Position numbers and translations under genes: made by a program | In this document: piece after piece, positions 25,096 through 34,492 of the stretch | Numbering within the stretch: the first letter of the stretch is position 1 | Layout: every line of letters begins with the position of its first letter | Source: JBFWUW01 sp050247075 | GTDB taxonomy: Bacteria; Planctomycetota; Planctomycetia; Pirellulales; JBFWUW01 | Assembly (NCBI GenBank): GCA_050247075.1 | Contig: JBFWUW010000049.1 | Coordinates: 1 to 56,174 of the forward strand | Direction: 5' to 3' | Length of the DNA stretch: 56,174 nucleotides | The notes under the pieces: model-generated | Seen by the model: the letters and a program-made list of their open reading frames with translations, nothing else | Told to the model about the DNA's origin: nothing | Database searches by the model: none

Positions 25096-25776
25096 ATGGC
25101 CCGGATAACATTGCAGGTTCTGGACGGCGCGGATCGGGGGAGGGTCTATTCAGACCTGCCCACGCCGGTCACGATTGGCCGCGAGGAAGGCAACACCATC
25201 CAGCTCAACGACGAGCGGGTGAGCCGTTTTCATCTCAAGATTCAAGAAGACCAGGATAAAGTCGTCCTCACCGACCTGGAGAGTACCAACGGCACCAAGG
25301 TCAACGGAGAAGAGATTCAACTGCGGATTATCCGCTTTGGGGACGTCGTTAGCGTGGGACGTTCCGTTTTGTTGTTTGGATCGCGCGAGCAAATCGCCGA
25401 GCGCCTGGCCCGCCTGCGAGAGTCGGAGGGCCACCCCGACGGCACGATTGGCCCGGACGACGCCGCCGGATCCGAAATGGCCGGCTGCCTGGACTTTGAA
25501 CTGAACTGGCCAGAAGCCCCCGACGCCCGCGCCACGCTGCACACCTTGCTGCCGCCCGAACTGCCCGAGCGCATGTCGCCCGGCCAGGCGGCCCAACTGG
25601 CGGAACTGATCGAATACTTGCACATCCGCGTGCGCAATTTAATTAGCACCGTCATGGTCGATGGCAACGCCGAGCGAGTCACGCTCGACTCCCGCCGTTG
25701 GCAAGGATTGCTCGATCTCCAAGCCCGCCTGGCCAGTTATCTGCGAGCCGTCGGCGAACCGCCGGAAAATGATTAG
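25096..25776 (+). CDS. FHA-domain protein
   Basis: A 226-residue protein. Residues 1-95 form an FHA phosphothreonine-binding domain, with the conserved TIGREEGN, DERVSRFHLKI and DLESTNGTKVNG segments carrying the usual R, SRxH and NG residues. The remainder (residues 100-226) is helical, with an unstructured middle, and is unfamiliar. It would bind phosphorylated partners in kinase signalling. It stands alone on the plus strand, 209 bases after tRNA-Arg, with no clear ribosome site. Confidence 0.85.
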   Translation: MARITLQVLDGADRGRVYSDLPTPVTIGREEGNTIQLNDERVSRFHLKIQEDQDKVVLTDLESTNGTKVNGEEIQLRIIRFGDVVSVGRSVLLFGSREQIAERLARLRESEGHPDGTIGPDDAAGSEMAGCLDFELNWPEAPDARATLHTLLPPELPERMSPGQAAQLAELIEYLHIRVRNLISTVMVDGNAERVTLDSRRWQGLLDLQARLASYLRAVGEPPEND

Positions 25777-25864
25777 GCCATCTGGCATTTAGGGCTTTGA
25801 CACCGCGTTGTAGGAGGCGATTCCATCGCCGACAGCGTCGTGCTTTACTCTTCAAAGCGGCTCG

Positions 25865-27295
25865 CTACGCCAAAATCTCGTTCACGATGTTGCCATGCAC
25901 ATCCGTCAGTCGGAAATCGCGGCCGGCGTAGCGGTAGGTTAGCCGGGTATGGTCCAGTCCCAGCAAATGCAGCATCGTGGCGTGCAAGTCGTGGAAGTGG
26001 ACCTTGTTCTCCACGGCGTAGTAGCCGTAGTCGTCCGTGCGGCCATGTTTGATGCCCCCCTTAATACCCCCGCCCGCCATCCACATGGTAAAGCCTTGCG
26101 GGTTGTGGTCGCGGCCGTCGTCCCCTTGGGCTACGGGCGTGCGGCCGAATTCGCCCCCCCATAGCACCAGCGTGTCGTGCAGCATGCCGCGGGCTTTAAG
26201 ATCGCGAATCAGCCCGGCGATAGGCAGATCGACCTCCAAGGCGTTGTTGCCGTGGCCATTCTTGAGGTCGCCATGCTGGTCCCACTTGTAGCTGTGCGTG
26301 CATTGGACGAACCGCACGCCTCGCTCGGCGAAGCGGCGAGCCATCAGGCATTGCCGCCCAAAATTGGCCGTCTTGGGTTGGTCGATGCCGTACAACCGCA
26401 ACGTGTCGGCTGTCTCGTCGGAGATATCTTGCAGATCTGGCGCGGCGGCTTGCATGCGAAACGCCAGCTCGAAAGAGTCGATCCGGCCTTCCAAGGCGGC
26501 GTCGGGACCGGTCAGAGCCAGCCGTTCGCGATTCATCTGCTGCACAAGGTCCAGTTCCAGCCGCTGGGCGTCGCGCGGTGTTTCGCGATTTTCGATGAAC
26601 GGAATCTTGGCCTGGTCGGAAGGGACGGCGGCATTGCCCAGCGGCGTGGCCTGATAGGCGGCTGGCAAGAACGCACTGGAATAGTTGTTAGCGCCCCCGT
26701 GTGTCAACGTGGGGCACATGGTGATAAAACCCGGCAGGTCGCGGTTCTCCGTCCCCAGGCCGTAAGTGATCCACGAACCCATCGCCGGCCGCACGAAGGT
26801 GTCACTGCCGGTGTGCAGTTCCAGCAATGCCCCACCATGCCGCGAGTTCGAGCCGTGCATGGAGTTGATGACGCACAGGTCGTCCACCACGCCACCGACA
26901 TGCGGAAACAGGTCGCTGACTTCCGTGCCGCATTGGCCATAGGGGCGAAACTTCCACGGCGACCGCAGCAAATTGCCCGTCTGCGCGGAGAAAACCCGCG
27001 GCTTGGCAAACGGCAGCGGCTTGCCGTGGTCCCGATCCAACAGCGGCTTAGGGTCGAATGTATCGACCTGCGATGGCCCGCCATGCATGAACAAAAAGAT
27101 CACCCGCTTGGCTTTAGCCGGATAATGGGGAGGCCGCGGGGCCAAGGGATCGGCCGCGGTGGCAGCCTCGTCAGCCAGCAAGCCCGCCTGTTCCATCAGC
27201 CCAGCCAGGGCCAACATTCCAAACCCGGTGCTGGCGGAACTTAACCAATCACGCCGCGTCCAAGGCATAGCGGCGGGTTGGCCAGGATTCAACAT
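25865..27295 (-). CDS. DUF1501 sulfatase-like exported protein
   Basis: A 476-residue protein of the DUF1501 family, which has an alkaline phosphatase/sulfatase-like fold. The N-terminus has a twin-arginine signal (WTRRDWLSSAS). Family segments include RVIFLFMHGGPSQVDTFDPK, NSMHGSNSRHGG, YGIDQPKTANFGRQCL, LWGGEFGRTP and GRDHNPQGFTMW. ATG 27295 is favoured by GGAG 11 bases upstream; ATG 27268 is a weaker alternative. In planctomycetes such genes usually follow a DUF1549/DUF1553 cytochrome partner, which is absent here. Confidence 0.88.
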   Translation of the reverse strand: MLNPGQPAAMPWTRRDWLSSASTGFGMLALAGLMEQAGLLADEAATAADPLAPRPPHYPAKAKRVIFLFMHGGPSQVDTFDPKPLLDRDHGKPLPFAKPRVFSAQTGNLLRSPWKFRPYGQCGTEVSDLFPHVGGVVDDLCVINSMHGSNSRHGGALLELHTGSDTFVRPAMGSWITYGLGTENRDLPGFITMCPTLTHGGANNYSSAFLPAAYQATPLGNAAVPSDQAKIPFIENRETPRDAQRLELDLVQQMNRERLALTGPDAALEGRIDSFELAFRMQAAAPDLQDISDETADTLRLYGIDQPKTANFGRQCLMARRFAERGVRFVQCTHSYKWDQHGDLKNGHGNNALEVDLPIAGLIRDLKARGMLHDTLVLWGGEFGRTPVAQGDDGRDHNPQGFTMWMAGGGIKGGIKHGRTDDYGYYAVENKVHFHDLHATMLHLLGLDHTRLTYRYAGRDFRLTDVHGNIVNEILA

Positions 27296-27449
27296 TGCAA
27301 GGGGTACTCCGCGGATTCTTGGCACAATTAACGCATCGACCGTTATTCATGCATTGTACTGTCGGCCGTGCGAAGAGGGGAAGTGTTATATTGCTTTGCT
27401 GGCTCAAATACCAAATGGCCAAAGTCGTTGCCACGATTCGAGTGATTAC

Positions 27450-27914
27450 ATGCCACCCACCGTTGAAAATGTCGCGCAGGCCCATCGGTTCTTTTCCGTC
27501 GACTGCTTCAATCGTGCTTGGGGCCTGATCGACCTGCCACAGCGGAAGGCCGACGAACAACGGCAAATGCTGCTGTTGGCGCTGGCCTCTATCTGGCATT
27601 GGACGCAGCGGCCCGACTGCACGAATCAAAACCTTTCGATTGGCTATTGGCAGGTCTCCAGGGTTTACGCCCTTTTGGGACAAGCAGAAAATGCCCAGGA
27701 GTATGGCGAGGCATGCTTAAAATACAGCAGCAGCCTATCGCCATTTTATTTGGCCTATGCCCACGAGGCACTGGCCCGCGCGGCGTTTGTGGCCAAAGAT
27801 CATGTGCGAGTTTCCCGGCATCTGGCCGCGGCGGACGAATTGGTTGCGGCTATTACTGCTACCGATGAACGGCAAGCAATTGAGAAGGACTTGGCGTCCC
27901 TACGGCTTTCCTAG
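27450..27914 (+). CDS. Small helical TPR-like protein
   Basis: A 154-residue protein, helical throughout, with repeats of the TPR type (ALLGQAENAQEYGEACLKY, YLAYAHEALARAAFVAKDH). ATG 27450 fits a compact protein; the open frame extends further upstream but overlaps the opposite DUF1501 start. No enzyme motif is seen. Proteins of this shape, with an N-terminal RFFSVDCFNRAWGLID segment, occur in many bacteria without a known role. Confidence 0.65.
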   Translation: MPPTVENVAQAHRFFSVDCFNRAWGLIDLPQRKADEQRQMLLLALASIWHWTQRPDCTNQNLSIGYWQVSRVYALLGQAENAQEYGEACLKYSSSLSPFYLAYAHEALARAAFVAKDHVRVSRHLAAADELVAAITATDERQAIEKDLASLRLS

Positions 27915-27953
27915 CAATCCCAAATTGAGTGATCCCCAACACCAAGGTGGAGC

Positions 27954-29138
27954 ATGTTCTGGCGAAACTTGGCGGAAATGGCCGTGCTGGCGAGCCTGAT
28001 TGCCTGGCCGACTCCTGGCCGCGCGGAAGACGAGACGACGACCGGGCTCCCTGGCAAACAGTCGGCTAACCCCACGCCGCGCGGTGTCTTTTTTGGCTGT
28101 TTTGTCTTCGATGGCGACCCGCCACGACGGCAGCCGATTGAAGGTGTTAATCGCGACAACTACGACAAGCTGGGTTTGTTGGACGAGTCTCTGCTGGTTG
28201 GCTCAAACGGCGGGATTCAAAACATAATCGTTTGGATCAGTGACAAGAACTTGCCAATTCCGCCGCGCGCCGCCGACAAGCGCATTCCCGCTCCGGCTCA
28301 ATTGGTGTTCAGAGGTGGCTTGTTTCAGCCGCGCGTGCTGGCCTACGAAGCCTGGCATGGACTGCAAGTCATCAACCAAGAACCCAATCCCACCAACGTA
28401 AATTGGCAGCCGCTGGGTGACGGTGCCATGAACCGGCTGTTGCCCCCCAATGAGTCCGTCATCGTCGATACACCGCCGCAACGTCTGCCGAGCCTGACAA
28501 TCAGCAACATCCATCCCTGGGCTCGGGCGGCTTTGTTTCCTTGTGAACATCCCTTTTTCGCCGTGACTGACGCCAAGGGCGAGTTCCGCATTGACCGCAT
28601 CCCGCCCGGCGAGTGGGAGTTTCGCGCCTGGCACGAACGCTGGGGCTATATCAAGTTCCATCCCGACGGTGCGCGGCAATTAAGGTTCAAGGTGCAGTCC
28701 GGCGACAACGATCTGGGGATTGTCAGAGTTCGACCGGCGGAAGGGGGCGATTCCGCCGCGGAACCGCCTGGAGAACGGCAACCATCGCGGCCCAATTGGC
28801 CGGAAACGCGTGTCCGCCGAATACAAAGCCACAATCGCGAACTTGCTGCCCGTTTTGTCGGCGGTTGGAAGCTGACCTTGCCACGCGGTTTTCAGTACGA
28901 TGTGAAAATCGAGCAGCGAGAGGACGGCTTGTTGACGTTTGATTGCCCGACCAAGATCAATCTGTTGGGGACGTTCGCCGTCAACGATGGAAAGCTGCTT
29001 CTCGTGGAGTCGAACCGCAACGACATGTGGGACTTCGTTTGGGAGGAACGAGATGGGACTCTATTGTTGATTGGCGAGGAACACGCCGACAACGGTGCCC
29101 GCTACCTTGGCGCAAAAATGGTAACGGCCAATCGATAG
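27954..29138 (+). CDS. Secreted cupredoxin-like / carboxypeptidase-regulatory-like protein
   Basis: A 394-residue protein with a signal peptide (AVLASLIAWPTPGRA). Residues 40-230 resemble the methylamine-utilisation or plastocyanin-like proteins of planctomycetes: GVFFGCFVFDGDPP, GGIQNIIVWIS, then FRIDRIPPGEWEFRAWHERWG. The last 110 residues (GGWKLTLPRGFQYDVKIEQ) form a separate beta-rich domain. AAGGTGGAG precedes the start. It lies 39 bases after the helical protein and likely acts outside the cytoplasm, perhaps with copper, although no full ligand set can be assigned. Confidence 0.65.
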   Translation: MFWRNLAEMAVLASLIAWPTPGRAEDETTTGLPGKQSANPTPRGVFFGCFVFDGDPPRRQPIEGVNRDNYDKLGLLDESLLVGSNGGIQNIIVWISDKNLPIPPRAADKRIPAPAQLVFRGGLFQPRVLAYEAWHGLQVINQEPNPTNVNWQPLGDGAMNRLLPPNESVIVDTPPQRLPSLTISNIHPWARAALFPCEHPFFAVTDAKGEFRIDRIPPGEWEFRAWHERWGYIKFHPDGARQLRFKVQSGDNDLGIVRVRPAEGGDSAAEPPGERQPSRPNWPETRVRRIQSHNRELAARFVGGWKLTLPRGFQYDVKIEQREDGLLTFDCPTKINLLGTFAVNDGKLLLVESNRNDMWDFVWEERDGTLLLIGEEHADNGARYLGAKMVTANR

Positions 29139-29262
29139 AATCCTCCCGCAACCTGGATGACACCGATGGCGCGGCGTTGTCTTTTCCGCCGCGTGCCGCA
29201 TAATTCAAGCATATTGAACCGCATTTGCGGCAAGGCCCCGGGCCAACTCTCCAGAGGATCGC

Positions 29263-31101
29263 ATGAGCACTCCCGACCGGGAAAAACAAATCGCCGAAGC
29301 CGAAGAGGTCTTGGGCGATAGTTTGAACAAGGTAGGCTTCGCCAAGGGCTTGTATTTTGGCCGCTACCGGGCGAGCAAACTGCTCTATCCCGATATCACG
29401 GCGGACGAGGCCGTCAACCGCAAGGTGGCTGAATTGCGCGACTATTGCCGCGACCATATCGACCCGGTGGCCATCGACCGCGACGCGATGATTCCGCAAA
29501 CGGTCGTTGACGGGCTGGGCCGTCTGGGAGTGTTGGGGGCATGTGTACCCCGAGAACATGGCGGCTTGGACTATTCGCAGACTTCATACTGCCAACTGAT
29601 TGAAGTCTTGGGGGGGCATTGCGCCAGCACGGCTTTGTTCGTCAACGCCCATCACTCGATTGGCCCGCGGGCGGTGGTTCTGTTCGGCACGCCAGAGCAA
29701 AAATCGGCCTATTTGCCCAAGATGGCCGCGGGCGAATGGATCAGCGCATTCGCCCTGACCGAGCCACAAGCCGGCAGCGATGCCGCCAATGTGCAGACGA
29801 AGGCCGAACCTTCCGCCGATGGCCGCGGGTACATTCTCAACGGCGAAAAACGTTGGATTACCAACGGCGGTATTGCTCAGGTGCTGACGGTTATGGCCCG
29901 CACTCCTGTCGCGGGGAGCCAAGAGACCAAGGTCTCGGCATTTATCGTTACGCCCGACATGCCCGGCTTTGAAGTCTTGGAAACGCGGATGGCCAAGTGC
30001 GGCGTGCGCGGTTCGGCCACGGGGCGGCTGGCCTTCCGCAATATGTACGTACCCAAGGAGAACGTGCTGGGGCAATTGGGCAAGGGGTTGAAGATTGCCT
30101 TAACGGTCCTGGATTTCGGCCGCACCACGTTTGGGGCCAGTTGCACTGGCGCGGCTAAGTTCTGCATCGCCAAAGCGCGCGAGCACTCGCAAAATCGCGT
30201 GCAGTTTGGGCAGCCGCTGAGTTCGTTTGAATTGGTTAAGGACAAGCTGGCCTACATGGCGGCTTCGGCCTTTGCCATGGAGTCGGCCACCTACCAGACC
30301 GCCGCCTTGATCGACTCCGGCAGCGACGACTATATGGTCGAGACCGCCATGCTCAAGGTCTTTGCCACCGATGCACTATGGCGGATTGTCAACGACACGT
30401 TTCAAATCTTTGGCGGCAAGGCTTACTTCAACGACGAACCCTACGAGCGGATGATGCGCGACGCACGCATCAACATGATTGGTGAAGGGGCCAACGACGT
30501 GTTGCGGGTGTTCATCGCCTTGGCGGGCATGCGCGATGTCGGCCTGGAACTCAAAGGCGTGCTCGATGCGATCTTCAGCCCGGTCGGCAATCTGGCCAAA
30601 CTGGGCGGATTTGCCTCGCGGAGGCTAGGGGCGATGTTCAGTTCGCCCACGATCGAGCTCCGCAGTGCTGAGCTTGCCGACGACGCCGCCGGCGTGGCGA
30701 AACTGATCTCGACGTTGGGCAGCCAGGTAGAAAAGCTGTTGGCCAAATACCGCGAAGATGTTTTCGAGCGGCAGCATCAGTTGGCCCGCATCAGCGACGC
30801 CGCCAGCGAAATCTACGTCTGCTGCTGCGTCCTGTCGCGATTGGACCACACCCTGACTTCCCGTAAGTTCAATCAGGCCCAGCGCCAGCATGAACTGGCC
30901 ATCGGCCGCTACTATCTGCTCACGGCCGCCCGCCGCATTCGCGGACGGTTGGCCGAACTATGGGACAACGACGACGACGCCACCAATGCGGCCGCCGAGG
31001 AAACCTTGCGCGGCGCGCCCGCAGGCGGGACCATGCCCGATGAACACGTTGCACACGCCGACGGGCATGGCGCGGCGGCCGATGCCCACGGGCATCATTG
31101 A
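29263..31101 (+). CDS. Acyl-CoA dehydrogenase
   Basis: A 612-residue FAD enzyme of fatty-acid beta-oxidation, similar in length to VLCAD/ACAD9-type enzymes. The flavin and substrate segments ALTEPQAGSDAANV, GVRGSATGRLAF and FGQPLSSFELVKDKLAYMA are present, and the catalytic glutamate lies in IGEGANDVLR near residue 407. About 170 residues follow as an extra helical C-terminal domain. The last 15 residues are histidine-rich (HADGHGAAADAHGHH), which is unusual and could bind metal. GAGG precedes the ATG. Confidence 0.9.
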   Translation: MSTPDREKQIAEAEEVLGDSLNKVGFAKGLYFGRYRASKLLYPDITADEAVNRKVAELRDYCRDHIDPVAIDRDAMIPQTVVDGLGRLGVLGACVPREHGGLDYSQTSYCQLIEVLGGHCASTALFVNAHHSIGPRAVVLFGTPEQKSAYLPKMAAGEWISAFALTEPQAGSDAANVQTKAEPSADGRGYILNGEKRWITNGGIAQVLTVMARTPVAGSQETKVSAFIVTPDMPGFEVLETRMAKCGVRGSATGRLAFRNMYVPKENVLGQLGKGLKIALTVLDFGRTTFGASCTGAAKFCIAKAREHSQNRVQFGQPLSSFELVKDKLAYMAASAFAMESATYQTAALIDSGSDDYMVETAMLKVFATDALWRIVNDTFQIFGGKAYFNDEPYERMMRDARINMIGEGANDVLRVFIALAGMRDVGLELKGVLDAIFSPVGNLAKLGGFASRRLGAMFSSPTIELRSAELADDAAGVAKLISTLGSQVEKLLAKYREDVFERQHQLARISDAASEIYVCCCVLSRLDHTLTSRKFNQAQRQHELAIGRYYLLTAARRIRGRLAELWDNDDDATNAAAEETLRGAPAGGTMPDEHVAHADGHGAAADAHGHH

Positions 31102-31118
31102 GTACTTTTTCGCCTGGT

Positions 31119-31466
31119 TCATTTTTCCGGCAGGGTCACGCGCTCAACCTGTTCTCGTGTGGGTCGTTGGGCTTTTTGGAAGGCGATACTGGCGCGCTCG
31201 GCTTCCACCCATTGGCCTGCTTGGGCTTGGGCAATAATGGACTGGAAAGCCTCGTACTCCGCATCGGGCATTTGGCCTTCCGCACGCCGTGTTTCAATGG
31301 TGTCCACATTCTGTTGCAGCCAGTTGGCGTTGCGGGCTGACAATGCCGTTCTCAAGGATGAAATCAAGCGTTGGTTGCCAGGCTGCGCCGTGGGATAGCC
31401 GCAGCCGGAAATGGCCGCGGATGCCAAACAAACAAGGCAGAAGAGGCACGTCCGATAGTGCATCAT
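31119..31466 (-). CDS. Small lipoprotein of unknown function
   Basis: A 115-residue protein with a lipoprotein signal (FCLVCLASAAISGC). AAGGAC lies 7 bases before ATG 31466. The mature part is helical with charged repeats (LRTALSARNANWLQQNV, EYEAFQSIIAQAQ). It is the next gene downstream of the DUF1559 gene on the same strand, 74 bases past its stop, a common pairing in planctomycetes. It converges with the acyl-CoA dehydrogenase gene. Confidence 0.7.
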   Translation of the reverse strand: MMHYRTCLFCLVCLASAAISGCGYPTAQPGNQRLISSLRTALSARNANWLQQNVDTIETRRAEGQMPDAEYEAFQSIIAQAQAGQWVEAERASIAFQKAQRPTREQVERVTLPEK

Positions 31467-31540
31467 CAAGAAAGTCCTTCAATGCGATGGGAATAGCAGG
31501 GCCGCCAATGGTAGCATACGGCACAAGATGACCCGAAAAG

Positions 31541-32506
31541 TTAGCGTTCCTCGGTGATTGGGTCGCCCTCTGCAATGCTGGCCATGGCGGCCCATGACGG
31601 CTGGTGAATGAACTCTGAAATAAAGCGGACGCTGCCGTCGCCCATCAAGACATTGCATCCCATGGGGTGCTGGGAATACATCTGGCACACGTGGCACAAT
31701 GGGCTGTTGGGTGGGTGAATCACATGGGGGATCTCGTCTTCCGCCGGCCCGCTATGGCACTGCACAAGCGTCGCGGCCGCGTCACACGTCGAAAATGCAT
31801 ACGCCGGCGAGGGGCAGACCGAAGCAACTGGCACAACCCCTACCCAGGTCTTACTGCTGATGATGGGGTGATGCTCGCCCACAAAGACCGTATTGGAAAG
31901 CCCGTCCGTGATATGGCTCGCCGATACCCGCGAGTTGCGGTAAAGCGGCCCATCCGCGACAGCCGCCGCGTCGTCGATGGCATAGCCCCACGGTTCCTCG
32001 CGGCCAACATTGGCTACATAGTGCGAACGGGCCAAGGTAGCCAGCGTGCCGCCGCTACTGTTTTTCACTTCGAAAGCCTCGGTTCTCGAGCCATCAGGAC
32101 AAAGGTAGAGCTGAACCGTGGTTGCGGCGGCTTCGGCATTCGCCGCGGCCCAGCAGGGCTGATTCAGGTCCAACGCTTCGTACAGTGCCGATTGCTCCGT
32201 GAAAGGCAGCAACAGAGTGCCCCACGCCCAACCCGGCCCGGCATCTCGCGTCTGGCTGTCGGGTGGACCCATGACGCCGCCCGGCTGGCTGAGGTAGGCC
32301 GAAGGGAATTGGCCGTACATATGGTGATAGGCATGAAACGCCAACCCCATCTGCTTGAGATTGTTCTGGCATTTCATGCGCCGCGCTGCGCCGCGGGCGG
32401 ACTGAACGGCTGGCAGCAGCAGCCCGATCAAAAGGCCGATAATAACGATCACGACTAACAACTCAATCAGTGTAAACCCGGTTCTTTTCAGGTGTCTGGA
32501 AGCCAT
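31541..32506 (-). CDS. DUF1559 type IV pilin-like protein
   Basis: A 321-residue protein with a classic prepilin N-terminus (RTGFTLIELLVVIVIIGLL), processed before the F and methylated in related proteins, then AVQSARGAARRMKCQNNLKQ. The DUF1559 C-terminal motif is MGDGSVRFIS. The start at 32506 is preferred over one 42 bases upstream because the basic leader then has normal length. Planctomycetes hold many such proteins, possibly surface or secretion pseudopilins. Confidence 0.9.
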   Translation of the reverse strand: MASRHLKRTGFTLIELLVVIVIIGLLIGLLLPAVQSARGAARRMKCQNNLKQMGLAFHAYHHMYGQFPSAYLSQPGGVMGPPDSQTRDAGPGWAWGTLLLPFTEQSALYEALDLNQPCWAAANAEAAATTVQLYLCPDGSRTEAFEVKNSSGGTLATLARSHYVANVGREEPWGYAIDDAAAVADGPLYRNSRVSASHITDGLSNTVFVGEHHPIISSKTWVGVVPVASVCPSPAYAFSTCDAAATLVQCHSGPAEDEIPHVIHPPNSPLCHVCQMYSQHPMGCNVLMGDGSVRFISEFIHQPSWAAMASIAEGDPITEER

Positions 32507-32557
32507 GGAAAGATCGCCCAATGCATGTTTCGTTACAAGAAAAAGCATTTGAGAGTG

Positions 32558-32585
32558 ATGCTACCAAGTTATTTCGCATGGTCAA
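32558..32585 (-). promoter_or_regulatory. Possible promoter of the DUF1559 gene
   Basis: On the minus strand TTGACC and TAGCAT stand about 16 bases apart upstream of the DUF1559 start. The -35 box matches consensus at five of six positions and the -10 box at four. Coordinates may be off by one base. Confidence 0.4.
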
Positions 32586-32852
32586 GCTAGTAGTTTTGAG
32601 TTTTCCAACTTTATCCGGACAATAAAGGTATGTCATTTGATAACTTGCTGTTACAAGCGACCGAGAGGTGCTTTTAAGCGGGCTGTTTGCGCTGATCGCT
32701 CGGTACGCCAGAAACCGCCCGAAGTCGAATCCGAAGGGACAACCGCTTCACCGGTCGCGGAATTGCCAAACAGCTCGGAACGCATCCGTCGCACGCATCA
32801 AGCCGCGGAGCGTGGGGTAGCCACCGATGCCCACAGGCATCACGGCCACGCC
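32586..32852. other. Gap between DUF1559 gene and the beta-barrel pseudogene
   Basis: Some 270 bases show no gene on either strand. A small hairpin (GATGCC-CACA-GGCATC) lies near 32826. It may have held a terminator for the now broken pseudogene. Confidence 0.35.
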
Positions 32853-33832
32853 TTAGTAGAAGCGCATGGCGAAGCCTGTCCCGATGAAGTAATCTTGGGC
32901 TGCACTATTCAGGCCCACACCGGCACGGATGTCGAATTGCCAGTTATCATTGAGCAGAAAAGTAAATCCACCATCGAAGTAATGCTCCGTCAGCGCGGTG
33001 TCCGCTCCGTTGGGCATCAGCGCGAACCACTCGGTATAGGCATGCAGCCTTTCGGTCAACGTGTAACCAACGGTCCACGATTGGGCAATCTCCAAGTAGG
33101 CTTCGCCCGAATTATCGATGCGGCGGTTGCCTTGAGTTGATCCGGCCATCGAGAGGAAGTCATTCACGTCCCAGCCGTAGAGCCAGTTCACGCCCGGTTC
33201 GAGGCTATTGGAAGTAAACGCGGCGCTGCCGGTCGGTATGTTCATCTGCGTGACCAGGGCTATTTCCGGCAAAAAAAGCCTTCTTGTGGCGTCAAGGCGA
33301 ATTTAAAGCCCGTGTACAAGTCGGCGATGCCGGCGGTGGAATTCGACACTCCGCCCGCGGAGGTTCGCTGCTCAAGGGGAAACAAAGCCAGGCGCAACTC
33401 CAGCCAGTCCGCCAAGATGCCGTACCGCAACAATGGTTCGCCAAACGACTGCGTTCTCACTCCCTGGGTTCCATCGTTGTCGTAGAAGTAAGTTTAGCCA
33501 TACTCAATTTAAGCCACTCCCTGGCCAACGGTGACAGAGGCCTCCGTGAAATCGGGGCGGTCGGTCACAATGGGTTCGCTAAGATCCGGCCCGCCGGAGA
33601 AGCTGGTGCCATAACTCCACTGAAAAAGCGTCCCGCGCTTGTGGCATGGCCCCGGCCCGTAATTGATCTTCTCTTTGTCCTCGTCCTTGTCCGCGGGGCC
33701 ATTCTCGGCGACCGTGACTACCGAGACATTCTCTTGGGCAATCGATAAGCGGGGCGACCAGATGGCCATCACCAAAGCCAGCAAGAACGGCAATTGCCGG
33801 GCGCTAAACTGTTTCATAAGTCGTTTCGCCAT
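32853..33832 (-). pseudogene. Broken Phenol_MetA_deg-type outer-membrane protein gene
   Basis: Three frame pieces together make one secreted beta-barrel protein of the Phenol_MetA_deg family: signal peptide and IVTDRPDFTEAS at the start, SFGEPLLRYGILADWLELR in the middle, and ALVTQMNIPTGSAAF to the final GTGFAMRFY. Two in-frame TAA stops interrupt it at 33509-33511 and 33494-33496, with readable homologous sequence on both sides (IEYG between them). A T7 tract (33277-33271) then shifts the frame; with six Ts the reading continues as GFLPEIALV. Three lesions argue for real decay rather than a single read error. Confidence 0.85.
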
Positions 33833-34021
33833 GACAGGGCAATGGGCCGATGAAGTAGACGGAAGATTGCCACCAGGGGACCGGTTCAGATGGCTTTCCT
33901 GTATGGTACATCGGTGGCAAGCCGCGTTTTCGACGACCCAAAACCATTGTTTTTGTCCTTGTTTGTGCCATCACAACTAGCTTGATAGCATTGGGTTGCG
34001 TTCCTCCATCCTTTCATTGCC

Positions 34022-34438
34022 ATGATTGATTACAGAACAGAATCATCACTCTCTTCCGCGGAATTCATCGACGTATTGCGCCGTTCGACCCTGAACGAAC
34101 GCAGGCCGGTTGATGATCCCGTGGCTATCGCCGGCATGTTGCAAAATGCCGCCGTGATTGTCACGGCGCGTGACAATGGATTGCTGGTAGGCGTGTCGCG
34201 GGCGATCAGTGACTTCCACTTTTGCACCTATCTTTCTGATCTGGCCGTGGACCAGGCCTATCAGCGCCGTGGCATTGGGCAAGAACTCATCCGCCGCACG
34301 CATGCCGCCGCCGGGTTGAACACCACGCTGTACCTGGTAGCCGCCCCCCAGGCCCAGTCGTACTACCCGCACATTGGCATGCAACAGCATCCGTCCTGCT
34401 GGTGGATACCGCGCGTGCCGCCGGGTGGAAAGGCATGA
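34022..34438 (+). CDS. GNAT family acetyltransferase
   Basis: A 138-residue N-acetyltransferase. The acetyl-CoA site is the LAVDQAYQRRGIGQELIRR segment near residues 74-92, with the Q/RxxGxG/A pattern, followed by the beta-strand TLYLVAAPQAQSYY typical of the family. The substrate is unknown. It lies 54 bases before the PIG-L deacetylase on the same strand, which may or may not share its transcript. Confidence 0.85.
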   Translation: MIDYRTESSLSSAEFIDVLRRSTLNERRPVDDPVAIAGMLQNAAVIVTARDNGLLVGVSRAISDFHFCTYLSDLAVDQAYQRRGIGQELIRRTHAAAGLNTTLYLVAAPQAQSYYPHIGMQQHPSCWWIPRVPPGGKA

Positions 34439-34492
34439 CCGGTTGTGCCACAATGGGCCGCTTCCTACTACCCTGGCTGAAGACACCCTGTC

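Noticed and set aside
26177..27244. 355-codon plus-strand frame
   Set aside because: Antisense to the DUF1501 gene; GC-rich codon bias opens such frames by chance.
33494..33511. Recoding of TAA as an amino acid
   Set aside because: Neighbouring genes end normally at TAA, and the same gene also has a frameshift, so decay explains it better.
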